A stretch of DNA of 18,654 bases, from assembly GCA_017483985.1 (NCBI GenBank), contig JAFUUB010000032.1, positions 1 to 18,654 on the forward strand. Reading direction: 5' to 3'. Under the pieces are notes generated by a model. That model saw nothing but the letters and a program-made list of their open reading frames with translations, did no database searches and was not told the origin of the DNA. Below are positions 1 through 8,043 of the stretch, piece after piece. Source of the DNA: Bacteroidales bacterium (GTDB lineage: Bacteria > Bacteroidota > Bacteroidia > Bacteroidales > UBA932). The position numbers and the translations under genes are program-made. The number at the start of each line of letters is the position of its first letter. Within the stretch, counting starts at the first letter, position 1.

Positions 1-16
1 ATCAGATTAAACGCCC

Positions 17-72
17 AAAAAGCGAAACTAGCCGAAATAACTCTTTGATGAGTTCATTTTCAGCTAGTTTTG
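17..72 (-). terminator. Probable intrinsic terminator downstream of mnmE
   Basis: An imperfect 50-base inverted repeat spans 23-72. The outer arms are 25-32 and 63-70 (8 perfect pairs), then 34-37 with 58-61, then 39-43 with 50-54 closing on a 6-base loop at 44-49. Read as minus-strand RNA, the 33/62 position becomes a G-U pair, so the lower stem runs 13 pairs unbroken, and it is followed after one base by five U (positions 21-17). It lies about 50 bases past the mnmE stop. The minus-strand fold is better than the plus-strand fold, which fits termination of mnmE. Confidence 0.6.
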
Positions 73-123
73 GCACAAAAATAACAGTTTTGCAGAACTT
101 GCAACTAATTGATTATCAAGCAC

Positions 124-1536
124 TTACTTGCCGATGCAGAAATTCCTGAAGATGTTCCCCAGGACCTCGTCGGGGGTGATGGATTGGCCGAGGATGGAGC
201 CGAGGGATTCGATGGCGTCGCGGAGGTCCTGGGCGATGAGGTCGGAGGGGCGCTGCTGATCGAGACCTTCGCGAACGCGGAGCAGGGAAGTGCGGGCATT
301 CCGGAGGGCCTCCAGGTGGCGGATGTTAGTGACCAAAGTCTGGTCGGAACTTTTATTATTGACCTTCCAGTTCGAAACCAACTCTCTTTTCAGTGTATCG
401 ATACCCTTTCTGTCTTTTGCGGATATTTCGAGCGCAACTGCATCTATGCCAAGCTGAGAAACATAGTTGTTTATGTTGATAACATTTTTGTTGCAACCCG
501 ATTTGTCGGATTTATTCAACAAAATAAGGACCTGCTGCGTGGAAGGATTGATTTTTTTGACAATCTGATTGAGCTCGGTTTCGAGCACATCCGCAGGGCT
601 GGTAGCATCCAGGACGACCAGTACGACGGAGGCCTCGGAAAGCTTCCGAAGGCTCCGTTCGATACCGGATTTTTCAATGCTCTCAGAGGTTTCCCGGAGG
701 CCTGCGGTATCGATGAACCGGAAGAGAACGCCATCGATGTTCAAGGTCTCTTCGATCGTATCCCGCGTCGTTCCGGCGATGTCGGAAACGATGGCCCGGT
801 CGTCTTCGAGAAGGGCGTTCAGCAACGTGCTTTTGCCGGCGTTTACCGGACCGACGATAGCCACGGGGACGCCATTGCGGATCGCATTGCCGAGCCGGAA
901 GGAGGCGATCAGCCGCTCGAGATGTCCGTCCAGATGCGCCAGCAGGGCCCGCAACCGCGACCGGTCGGCGAACTCGACATCCTCCTCGCTGAAATCCAGT
1001 TCCAGTTCCATCAGGGATGTCATCTCCAACAGCTCGGAGCGCATCTGCATCAGTTCGGACGAAAAACCGCCGCGCATCTGGTTCATGGCGACCCGGTGCG
1101 CCGCTTCGCTTTCCGCCGCGATCACATCGGCGACGGCCTCGGCCTGGGCCAGGTCCATCCGGCCGTTCATGAAAGCACGCCGGGTGAACTCGCCGGGCTC
1201 CGCAGAACGGACTCCGGACTGCAGAAGCAACTCCAGCAGGCGGCTGACAATATAGCCGGAGGCATGCGTACAGATTTCCGCCATATCTTCTCCCGTATAG
1301 GAATGGGGTGCTCGAAAGAGGTTGACGAGCACTTCATCCAGAATGCTGGAAGAATCTATAATCTCCCCATATTTAATTCGATATCCGCCGGAACTTGAAG
1401 CATTACTTTCTTTGAAGCGGATCAGCCGGTCCAACACGGGAAAGGTGTTCGGACCACTGATACGGACGATGGAGATGGCCCCTGTTCCAGGAACCGTGGC
1501 CGGTGCGGCGATCGTATCGGAAGAATGGAATTTCAT
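124..1536 (-). CDS. mnmE: tRNA uridine-5-carboxymethylaminomethyl modification GTPase MnmE (TrmE)
   Basis: With MnmG, MnmE builds the cmnm5 group on the wobble uridine of certain tRNAs. The protein is 470 residues, close to the family's usual 450-460. The N-terminal tetrahydrofolate-binding domain starts at MKFHSSDTIAAPAT. An inserted Ras-like G domain follows, with G1 GPVNAGKST (about 229-237), G2 region GTTRDT, G3 DTAG (276-279), G4 NKSD (341-344) and a SAK G5 motif (362-364). The C-terminus is the diagnostic FCIGK, whose Cys is needed in the family for modification. The frame stays open 13 codons further upstream, but similarity to the family begins at the Met at 1536. The second half of the G domain (roughly 341-580 of the window) is about 40% GC against about 62% just beside it. 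A near-consensus -7 box (TATCTTCG, 1548-1541) sits almost on the start codon, but has no -33 partner. Confidence 0.96.
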   Translation of the reverse strand: MKFHSSDTIAAPATVPGTGAISIVRISGPNTFPVLDRLIRFKESNASSSGGYRIKYGEIIDSSSILDEVLVNLFRAPHSYTGEDMAEICTHASGYIVSRLLELLLQSGVRSAEPGEFTRRAFMNGRMDLAQAEAVADVIAAESEAAHRVAMNQMRGGFSSELMQMRSELLEMTSLMELELDFSEEDVEFADRSRLRALLAHLDGHLERLIASFRLGNAIRNGVPVAIVGPVNAGKSTLLNALLEDDRAIVSDIAGTTRDTIEETLNIDGVLFRFIDTAGLRETSESIEKSGIERSLRKLSEASVVLVVLDATSPADVLETELNQIVKKINPSTQQVLILLNKSDKSGCNKNVININNYVSQLGIDAVALEISAKDRKGIDTLKRELVSNWKVNNKSSDQTLVTNIRHLEALRNARTSLLRVREGLDQQRPSDLIAQDLRDAIESLGSILGQSITPDEVLGNIFRNFCIGK

Positions 1537-1580
1537 GACGCGAAGATACGATATATTTGGCAAAACGGGAAGCATTTTTA

Positions 1581-1612
1581 TTTGCGCAGTCCAATCCTAT
1601 TGCTTATTTTTG
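1581..1612 (+). promoter_or_regulatory. Bacteroidota-type promoter for carAB
   Basis: The -33 element TTTG (1581-1584) is followed by a 20-base spacer and the -7 element TATTTTTG (1605-1612). This matches the known Bacteroidota consensus (TTTG, 19-21 bases, TAnnTTTG) exactly. Transcription would begin near 1619, leaving a leader of about 138 bases before carA. Confidence 0.75.
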
Positions 1613-1632
1613 CACGAATTTAGGACAAGGCC

Positions 1633-1728
1633 ATGATCGGACTTCGGAACATATCCCCGGATACCAGTGCAAAGACTGGCCAAGCCCCTTTTTTTTCAAT
1701 GACAACGACTGACCATTTCGTCTCCTGA
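1633..1728 (+). CDS. Possible carAB leader peptide, 31 residues
   Basis: A short open frame starts with ATG at 1633, about 14 bases after the predicted transcript start, with an SD-like AGGA (1622-1625) seven bases upstream. It runs through the pause-like hairpin and the T8 tract, which is read as Phe-Phe. It ends at TGA 1726-1728, inside the loop of the terminator that precedes carA. No run of Arg or other regulatory codons is present, so amino-acid starvation is not the obvious signal. A ribosome reaching the stop would cover the terminator stem. The translation is inferred. An open frame of this length could arise by chance, but its position relative to the terminator is suggestive. Confidence 0.4.
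   Translation: MIGLRNISPDTSAKTGQAPFFSMTTTDHFVS
1664..1696 (+). promoter_or_regulatory. Hairpin and T8 tract in the carAB leader (possible RNA polymerase pause)
   Basis: CCAGT (1664-1668) pairs with ACTGG (1675-1679) around a 6-base loop. A run of eight T (1689-1696) follows ten bases later. The gap and short stem make it a poor terminator. A U-rich tract just upstream of an attenuator is, however, the UTP-sensing pause element of the E. coli pyrBI leader. The role here is inferred from that parallel. Confidence 0.4.
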
Positions 1729-1745
1729 CGGATGGTCTTTTTTTT
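1711..1745 (+). terminator. Intrinsic terminator / attenuator in front of carA
   Basis: GACCAT (1711-1716) pairs with ATGGTC (1732-1737), and CGTC (1719-1722) pairs with GACG (1727-1730) around a TCCT loop. A T-G wobble and one bulged T lie between the two stem blocks. Eight T follow directly (1738-1745). It sits downstream of the carA promoter and 11 bases before the carA ATG, so it would terminate carA's own transcript unless bypassed. That makes it an attenuator candidate rather than the end of another gene. Confidence 0.75.
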
Positions 1746-1756
1746 ATAACCGAAAC

Positions 1757-2833
1757 ATGGAGAAGAGAATTCGAGCGACTCTTAAACTCAGCAATGGGAA
1801 GACCTTCGAAGGATGGTCTTTCGGCTATGAAGGCCCCACTGACGGCGAAGTGGTTTTTTCCACAGCCATGGTCGGCTATCCGGAAAGCTTGACCGACCCT
1901 TCCTATTCAGGACAGATTCTATGTGTAACTTATCCTCTGATAGGTAATTATGGTGTCCCGGATGAAGGAACGGATGAATATGGGATTTCGAAGAATTTCG
2001 AATCCGAAAAGATCTGGGTACGGGCACTCGTCATCTCCGATTACTCGGAGCACTACAGCCACTGGGAAGCCGTCAAGAGCCTGGACCAATGGCTGCGGGA
2101 GCAGAAGATTCCCGGCATCTATGGCATAGACACGCGCGAACTGACCAAGATCCTGCGTGAACAGGGTTCCATGCTCGGCATCATCGTCCCGGAAGGCCAG
2201 CAACGGGATTTTCCGGTCGCAGACCCCAATCTCGACAACCAGATCGCCCTTGTCAGTTGCAAGGATGTCATCCGGTACGGCAGCGGCGAGAAAAAGGTCG
2301 TCATGGTGGACTGCGGCGTCAAGCACACTATCCTGCGCTGTTTCGTCGAGCGGGGCGTCGAACTGATCCGCGTACCGTGGGATTATGATTTCAACCAGCT
2401 GGAATACGACGGCCTGTTCATTTCCAACGGCCCCGGCAACCCTGAGTTCTTCGTCAAGACGGTGGAGCATCTGCGGACGGCCATGCAAAAGGACAAACCC
2501 ATTTTCGGAATCTGCATGGGCAACCAACTGCTGGCCCGTGCCGGTGGCGCATCAACCTATAAATTGAAATACGGCCATCGCAGCCACAATCAACCGGTGC
2601 GCATGGCCGGGACCAACCGTTGCTTCATCACCTCCCAGAACCACGGCTTTGCCGTTGACAACAGCACCCTGGGCAGTGACTGGGAGCCTTGGTTCATCAA
2701 TATGAACGACGGGACCAATGAAGGGATCCGGCACAAGAACAAGCCTTTCTGGTCGGTCCAGTTCCATCCGGAGGCCTCCAGCGGCCCGACGGACACCCAA
2801 TTCTTGTTTGACGAATTCATCAGTAAATTATGA
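1757..2833 (+). CDS. carA: Carbamoyl-phosphate synthase small (glutaminase) subunit
   Basis: CarA hydrolyses glutamine and passes ammonia to CarB to make carbamoyl phosphate for pyrimidines and arginine. The protein is 358 residues, somewhat shorter than E. coli CarA. The N-terminal CPSase small-chain domain (about 4-135) is followed by a class I glutamine amidotransferase domain (about 180-355). The nucleophile is Cys253 in GICMGNQ, and the His337/Glu339 pair lies in FHPEA. The motif reads GICMGNQ where E. coli has GICLGHQ; I believe this is a lineage form. The gene overlaps carB by ATGA, indicating translational coupling. Expression is probably governed by the attenuator just upstream. The first 280 bases are visibly more AT-rich than the rest. 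Confidence 0.96.
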   Translation: MEKRIRATLKLSNGKTFEGWSFGYEGPTDGEVVFSTAMVGYPESLTDPSYSGQILCVTYPLIGNYGVPDEGTDEYGISKNFESEKIWVRALVISDYSEHYSHWEAVKSLDQWLREQKIPGIYGIDTRELTKILREQGSMLGIIVPEGQQRDFPVADPNLDNQIALVSCKDVIRYGSGEKKVVMVDCGVKHTILRCFVERGVELIRVPWDYDFNQLEYDGLFISNGPGNPEFFVKTVEHLRTAMQKDKPIFGICMGNQLLARAGGASTYKLKYGHRSHNQPVRMAGTNRCFITSQNHGFAVDNSTLGSDWEPWFINMNDGTNEGIRHKNKPFWSVQFHPEASSGPTDTQFLFDEFISKL

Positions 2834-5800
2834 TCGATAAAACCATCCGTAAAGTACTGATCCTCGGCTCCGGAGCCTTGAAAATCGGCCAGGCCGGCGA
2901 GTTTGACTATTCCGGAAGCCAGGCGTTGAAAGCCCTCCGGGAAGAGGGGATTGAAACCGTCCTGATCAATCCGAACATCGCGACCGTCCAGACCTCGGAA
3001 GGCGTAGCAGACAAGATCTATTTCCTTCCGGTGACGCCCTGGTTCGTTGAAAGGGTCATCAAGAAAGAACATCCGCAGGGGATCCTGCTCTCCTTCGGCG
3101 GCCAGACGGCGCTGAACTGCGGCGTCGAACTGTTCCAGAAGGGGATTCTCGACAAATACAACGTACATGTCCTCGGTACCCCGGTCCAGGCGATCATGGA
3201 TACCGAAGACCGCGACCTGTTCGTCCGCAAACTGGATGAGATCCAGGTAAAGACCATCAAATCCCATCCCGCGGCCGACATGGAGGAAGCCCGCAAGGCG
3301 GCACACGAACTGGGTTATCCGCTGATCGTCCGCGCGGCCTACGCCCTCGGCGGACTCGGCTCCGGATTCTGCGACAACGACCAGGAGCTGGAGGAACTCT
3401 GCGACAAAGCCTTCTCTTTCTCGCCGCAAGTGCTGGTCGAGAAATCTCTGAAAGGTTGGAAAGAGATTGAATATGAGGTGGTAAGGGACCGTTATGACAA
3501 TTGTATCACGGTCTGCAACATGGAGAATTTCGACCCGCTGGGCATCCATACGGGCGAGAGTATCGTCGTCGCACCTTCCCAGACCCTCAGCAACCGGGAC
3601 TATTACTTCCTGCGCGAACTGTCCATCAAGATCGTCCGCCATCTCGGCATCGTCGGCGAATGCAACGTCCAGTACGCCTACGACCCTGATTCCATGGACT
3701 ACCGCGTCATCGAGGTGAATGCCCGGCTCAGCCGGTCCTCCGCCCTTGCCTCCAAGGCAACCGGCTATCCGCTGGCCTTTGTTGCCGCCAAACTTGGCCT
3801 GGGCTACGGTCTGTTCGACCTGAAGAATTCCGTGACGAAGACGACCCCCGCCTTCTTCGAACCGGCCCTGGACTACATCGTCTGCAAGATCCCGCGCTGG
3901 GACCTGAGCAAATTCCACGGCGTTTCCCGCAAGATCGGCTCGAGCATGAAGAGCGTCGGAGAGGTCATGGCCATCGGCCGTACCTTCGAGGAAGCCATCC
4001 AGAAAGGTCTCCGCATGATCGGTCAGGGCGCACACGGCTTCGTCGGGAACAAAGAGCTCCAGGTCGCGGATGTGGACCTGGCCCTCCGCGAGCCGACAGA
4101 CCGGCGTATCTTCGTCATTTCCAAGGCCATGCGTGCCGGTTATACGGTGGATCAGATCCACGCGCTGACCAAGATCGACCGCTGGTTCCTCGACAAGCTG
4201 GCCGGCATCGTCGACACGTTCGAGAAGATGCGGGAGTATGACCAGGTCACGGACCTGCCGGCCGACCTGCTCCGGCTTGCCAAACAGCAGGGCTTTTCGG
4301 ATTTCCAGATCCAGCGGGCCATCTACAAGGATTCCGGCCATGCCACATTGCATCAGGAGGAAGTCCGCCGCCACCGCAAGTCCCTAGGCATCGTCCCGGT
4401 GGTCAAGCAGATCGACACCCTGGCGGCCGAATTCCCGGCCGTGACGAACTACCTGTACCTCACGTACAATGGCTCCTACAACGATATCCATTATGAGAAT
4501 GACGGGCGTTCCGTCGTCGTGCTCGGATCCGGAGCCTACCGTATCGGCAGCTCCGTCGAGTTTGACTGGTGCTCGGTCACATGTTTGCAGACCATCCAGA
4601 AACAGGGATACCGGGGCGTCATGATCAATTACAACCCCGAAACGGTTTCGACGGACTACGACATGTGCGACCGCCTGTATTTCGACGAACTGACGTACGA
4701 ACGGGTCATGGACATCGTGGAGATGGAGAATCCGCACGGCGTCGTGGTCTCCGTCGGCGGCCAGATCCCGAACAACCTGGCGCTGAGGCTGTCCAACAGC
4801 GGCGTCCCGATCCTGGGCACCCGCGCGGAGGACATTGACAAGGCGGAAGACCGCCACAAGTTCTCCAGCATCGTCGACCAGTTGGAAGTGGACCAGCCGC
4901 GGTGGAAGGAATTGACGACCCTGGAAGATGTCGACCAGTTCATCAAAGAAGTCGGCTTCCCGGTCCTGGTCCGGCCGTCCTATGTGCTGTCCGGCGCCGC
5001 GATGAACGTCTGCTATGATGAGCAGAAGCTCCGTCATTTCCTCTCACTAGCTGCGGAAGTCTCTCAGGAGCACCCGGTTGTCATCAGCCAGTTCATGCAG
5101 CGATGCAAGGAAATCGAATTCGACGCCGTCGCCGATGAAGGGGAAATCCTGGCTTATGCCATCTCGGAACACATTGAGTATGCCGGCGTCCATTCCGGTG
5201 ACGCGACCATCCAGTTCCCTCCGCAGAAACTGTATGTCGAGACGGTCCGGAGGATCAAGAAGATCGCGCGCAAGATTGCCAACGCCCTGTGCATCAGCGG
5301 TCCGTTCAACATCCAGTTCCTGGCCAAGGACAATGAGATCAAGGTCATCGAATGCAACCTGCGGGCTTCGCGGAGTTTCCCATTCGTGTCCAAGGTTCTG
5401 AAAATCGATTTCATCGAACTGGCGACCAAGGTTATGCTGGGCCTGCATCCGGCCGCCCCGCAGAAGAGTGCCTTCGACCTGGATTATGTCGGTGTTAAAT
5501 CCTCCCAGTTCTCGTTCGCCCGCCTTGAAGAGGCCGATCCGATGCTGGGTGTCGACATGTCCTCCACCGGCGAAGTCGGCTGCCTGGGTGATGACCTGAA
5601 CGAAGCCCTGCTCAAATCCGTCCTTTCCGTAGGCATGGAGATCCCGGGCAAGAAAATCCTGATTTCCACCGGCGATGCCCGTCAGCGTGCCGACATGCTC
5701 CAGGCCTGCAAGCTGCTGGCCGAAAACGGGTACGAGCTGTTCGCGCTGGGCGCCACCCACAAGTATTTCGTGGAGAACAGCATCCGCTGCGAAAAAGTCC

Positions 5801-6066
5801 TCTGGCCGAGTGAATGCGGCAACCCCAACTACCGCCGCTACCGTCCGGCGCTGGACCTGATCCAGAACAAAGAGGTTGACATGGTCATCAACATCCCGGA
5901 AAACTTTACGGATATCGAACTGGAGAACGGTTACAAGATCCGCCGGGCCGCGATTGACTTCAACATCCCGCTGCTTACGAACGCCCGGCTGGCAACGGCC
6001 TTCATCCGGGCCTTCAGCAGCCTGCCGCTCGAAGAGATCCAGATCAAGTCCTGGGATGAATACTAA
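2830..6066 (+). CDS. carB: Carbamoyl-phosphate synthase large subunit
   Basis: CarB is the synthetase partner of CarA: one half phosphorylates bicarbonate and the other phosphorylates carbamate. The 1078-residue protein has the expected duplicated layout: first pre-ATP-grasp and ATP-grasp unit (about 5-400), an oligomerisation region (about 410-550), a second unit starting at [20 protein letters not shown] (561-580), and a C-terminal MGS-like allosteric domain (about 940-1078). Several segments read like animal CPS1/CAD rather than E. coli CarB, for example [19 protein letters not shown] and GIVGECNVQ. The E. coli UMP-contact segment NTTSG is replaced by INIPEN. The gene follows carA in an ATGA overlap, and its stop codon overlaps the rho stop on the other strand, so no terminator fits between them. 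Confidence 0.97.
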   Translation: MIDKTIRKVLILGSGALKIGQAGEFDYSGSQALKALREEGIETVLINPNIATVQTSEGVADKIYFLPVTPWFVERVIKKEHPQGILLSFGGQTALNCGVELFQKGILDKYNVHVLGTPVQAIMDTEDRDLFVRKLDEIQVKTIKSHPAADMEEARKAAHELGYPLIVRAAYALGGLGSGFCDNDQELEELCDKAFSFSPQVLVEKSLKGWKEIEYEVVRDRYDNCITVCNMENFDPLGIHTGESIVVAPSQTLSNRDYYFLRELSIKIVRHLGIVGECNVQYAYDPDSMDYRVIEVNARLSRSSALASKATGYPLAFVAAKLGLGYGLFDLKNSVTKTTPAFFEPALDYIVCKIPRWDLSKFHGVSRKIGSSMKSVGEVMAIGRTFEEAIQKGLRMIGQGAHGFVGNKELQVADVDLALREPTDRRIFVISKAMRAGYTVDQIHALTKIDRWFLDKLAGIVDTFEKMREYDQVTDLPADLLRLAKQQGFSDFQIQRAIYKDSGHATLHQEEVRRHRKSLGIVPVVKQIDTLAAEFPAVTNYLYLTYNGSYNDIHYENDGRSVVVLGSGAYRIGSSVEFDWCSVTCLQTIQKQGYRGVMINYNPETVSTDYDMCDRLYFDELTYERVMDIVEMENPHGVVVSVGGQIPNNLALRLSNSGVPILGTRAEDIDKAEDRHKFSSIVDQLEVDQPRWKELTTLEDVDQFIKEVGFPVLVRPSYVLSGAAMNVCYDEQKLRHFLSLAAEVSQEHPVVISQFMQRCKEIEFDAVADEGEILAYAISEHIEYAGVHSGDATIQFPPQKLYVETVRRIKKIARKIANALCISGPFNIQFLAKDNEIKVIECNLRASRSFPFVSKVLKIDFIELATKVMLGLHPAAPQKSAFDLDYVGVKSSQFSFARLEEADPMLGVDMSSTGEVGCLGDDLNEALLKSVLSVGMEIPGKKILISTGDARQRADMLQACKLLAENGYELFALGATHKYFVENSIRCEKVLWPSECGNPNYRRYRPALDLIQNKEVDMVINIPENFTDIELENGYKIRRAAIDFNIPLLTNARLATAFIRAFSSLPLEEIQIKSWDEY

Positions 6067-7922
6067 TCGTACCGTCCGAACTTGGACATGTTGTCGATCA
6101 GGTCTTTGTTCGTCTTGAACTCGTCCATGTGTTGCTGGATCCAGGTCATCGCTTCGACCGGGTTCATGTCGGCCAGCAGTTTGCGGAGGATCCAGATCCG
6201 GTTCAGCGTATAGGAATCATAGAGGAGGTCATCACGCCGCGTACTGGAAAGGATCAGGTTGACGGAAGGGAAGATACGGCGGTTGGAGAGGCTGCGGTCC
6301 AGCTGGAGTTCCATGTTGCCGGTACCCTTGAATTCCTCGAAGATGACATCGTCCATCTTGGAACCGGTTTCGGTAAGTGCGGTAGCCAGGATCGTCAGGG
6401 ATCCGCCGCCTTCGATATTGCGGGCGGCACCGAAGAACCGTTTCGGTTTCTGGAGGGCGTTGGCGTCCACACCGCCAGTCAGGACCTTGCCGGAGGCCGG
6501 CTGGACGGTATTGTACGCACGGGCCAGACGGGTGATGGAGTCGAGCAGGATGACGACATCGTGACCGCATTCCACCAGGCGGCGGGCCTTTTCCAGCACC
6601 ATGTTGGCCACCTTGACATGGCGTTCCGCCGGTTCGTCAAAGGTGGAAGCGACGACCTCGGCCTTGACGCTGCGGCTCATGTCCGTCACTTCTTCCGGAC
6701 GCTCGTCAATCAGCAGGACGATCTCGTATACCTCCGGATGGTTGTCCGCGATGGCATTGGCGATGGATTTGAGGAGCATCGTCTTACCCGTCTTCGGCTG
6801 GGCGACGATCAGTCCGCGCTGGCCCTTTCCGATCGGGGTGAACATGTCCACGATCCGGCAGGACAGGTCCTTCTCATGCCCGTGTCCGAGCAGGTTGAAT
6901 TTCTCGTCCGGGAAGAGGGGAGTGAGGAAGTCGAACGGAACCCGGTCACGGATGAACTCCGGAGTACGGCCGTTGATGTATTTGATGCTGACCAGCGGGA
7001 AATACTTGTCCCCGTCGCGCGGCGGACGGATCTCGCCCGTCACAGTATCTCCGGTCTTGAGGGCGTTGATCTTGATCTGCTGCTGGGAGACGTAGATATC
7101 GTCCGGCGAATTCAGGTAATTATAGTCGGAAGAGCGGAGGAAGCCATAACCGTCCGGCATAATCTCGAGGACACCCGTCGCTTCGACCGTTCCTTCGAAC
7201 TCGATCCGGGGCTGGAACTGCGGACGCTGTTGCTGCTGGGGCTGTTGGGGCTGGTCGCCACCGGGGCGGTTCTTTCCCTTTTCCCTGCGGTTCTGCTGCT
7301 GGTTCTGGGCCGGCTGCGGATTCTGCGGAGCTTCTGCCGGCTTGGGGGCCTCCGGTTTCGGCGTCTCTTCCGGAGCGGGAGCCGGAGCCAGGGCTTCGGC
7401 CTGCGGTTTCTCCGCTTTCGGAGCCGCCTGTTCCTGGGCCGGAGTCTCGGCGGCAGGGGCGGCCTGTTGCTTGGGCTTGCGCCCGCGCTTCTTCGTGGCC
7501 GCCGGGGCTTCCGCCGCAGGGGCAGCGGGCGTTTCTGTATTTACAGGGGCCTGTTCGGCCGGTTTGGCGGGAGCAGCCGCCGGTTTTTCTTCCTTGCGGG
7601 CCTTCTCCTTCTTGTCAGCGGGCTGTTTCTTGGCAGCGGGCTGCGCGGCTTTCCCTTCTTTCTGGGCCGGTTTTTCCGGTTTTGCCTCCGGTTTCTTTTC
7701 TTCCGGTTTCGCAGCTTCAGCAGCCTTTTTCGGACGGCCGCGCTTGCGCTTTTCCTGCTGCGGTTCAGGCTGTTTGGAGGTAATCAGGGCCTCCTGGTCC
7801 AAGATGGCATAACCCAGGGACTCGGCATTCATTTTCTTTGTGCCTTTGATTCCCAGTTCGTCTGCCAGGGTACGGAGCTGATCTTCGGTCATCGCATTCA
7901 GCTCAAATAGACTGTGTGGCAT
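6063..7922 (-). CDS. rho: Transcription termination factor Rho, with a long disordered insertion
   Basis: Rho is a hexameric RNA helicase that ends transcription. The protein is 619 residues, against 419 in E. coli. Residues 1-48 form the Rho N-terminal domain ([20 protein letters not shown]). Residues about 49-237 are a low-complexity stretch rich in Lys, Glu, Pro, Ala and Gln, with two AT-hook-like clusters, KRGRPKK (60-66) and KKRGRKPK (144-151). The RNA-binding cold-shock-like domain covers about 240-325 (DGYGFLR). The ATPase domain covers about 345-619, with Walker A QPKTGKT (375-381), Walker B VVILLD (456-461) and the RNA-contacting Q- and R-loop region (about 480-535). Large insertions of this kind are known in Bacteroidota Rho, and the one in Bacteroides thetaiotaomicron is reported to drive phase separation. 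It has its own promoter upstream and is convergent with carB. Confidence 0.97.
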   Translation of the reverse strand: MPHSLFELNAMTEDQLRTLADELGIKGTKKMNAESLGYAILDQEALITSKQPEPQQEKRKRGRPKKAAEAAKPEEKKPEAKPEKPAQKEGKAAQPAAKKQPADKKEKARKEEKPAAAPAKPAEQAPVNTETPAAPAAEAPAATKKRGRKPKQQAAPAAETPAQEQAAPKAEKPQAEALAPAPAPEETPKPEAPKPAEAPQNPQPAQNQQQNRREKGKNRPGGDQPQQPQQQQRPQFQPRIEFEGTVEATGVLEIMPDGYGFLRSSDYNYLNSPDDIYVSQQQIKINALKTGDTVTGEIRPPRDGDKYFPLVSIKYINGRTPEFIRDRVPFDFLTPLFPDEKFNLLGHGHEKDLSCRIVDMFTPIGKGQRGLIVAQPKTGKTMLLKSIANAIADNHPEVYEIVLLIDERPEEVTDMSRSVKAEVVASTFDEPAERHVKVANMVLEKARRLVECGHDVVILLDSITRLARAYNTVQPASGKVLTGGVDANALQKPKRFFGAARNIEGGGSLTILATALTETGSKMDDVIFEEFKGTGNMELQLDRSLSNRRIFPSVNLILSSTRRDDLLYDSYTLNRIWILRKLLADMNPVEAMTWIQQHMDEFKTNKDLIDNMSKFGRYD

Positions 7923-8007
7923 ATATGAAATAAAGATTATACAGAATTAATAAGGGAGACTCCGGAGAATAGGGGGCGAAGAAACAACCCGGAGCCGGAA
8001 TGCTTTG

Positions 8008-8038
8008 CAAAGATAAGGAAAAAAACGGAAGATACAAA
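8008..8038 (-). promoter_or_regulatory. Bacteroidota-type promoter for rho
   Basis: On the minus strand, TTTG (8038-8035), 19 bases, then TATCTTTG (8015-8008) gives a perfect consensus match in the 121-base gap between lptD and rho. Transcription would begin near 8001, giving a leader of roughly 80 bases. The -7 box overlaps a 10-base palindrome, CTTTGCAAAG (8003-8012). I see no lptD terminator in this gap, so rho may also be reached by read-through from lptD. Confidence 0.75.
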
Positions 8039-8043
8039 AAGGG

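Noticed and set aside
109..1398. 429-codon open frame antisense to mnmE
   Set aside because: mnmE on the other strand has complete G-motifs and the FCIGK end; the antisense product resembles nothing known.
1541..1548. TATCTTCG on the minus strand as an mnmE -7 box
   Set aside because: One mismatch, no -33 element at 19-21 bases, and it would make the mRNA practically leaderless.
1537..1575. Upstream 13-residue extension of mnmE
   Set aside because: Family similarity begins at MKFHSSDTIAAPAT; the extra residues are not conserved in any MnmE I know.
1627..1739. Long-range pairing of 1627-1634 with the terminator 3' arm (1732-1739) as an antiterminator
   Set aside because: Eight pairs are possible with one wobble, but the local stem is nearer, stronger and forms first, so this is unlikely to compete.
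1619..1756. PyrR-type binding site or a known riboswitch in the carAB leader
   Set aside because: I could not find a PyrR-loop consensus or a riboswitch core that I recognise. A covariance-model scan would settle it.
2590..4374. 594-codon open frame antisense to carA and carB
   Set aside because: A shadow of GC-rich codons. It crosses the boundary between two real genes and has no recognisable domain.
6129..7910. 593-codon open frame antisense to rho
   Set aside because: It mirrors the rho codons; its Leu/Arg/Phe/Gly-rich repetitive part is simply the reverse of the Lys/Glu/Pro/Ala insertion. rho itself has unmistakable motifs.
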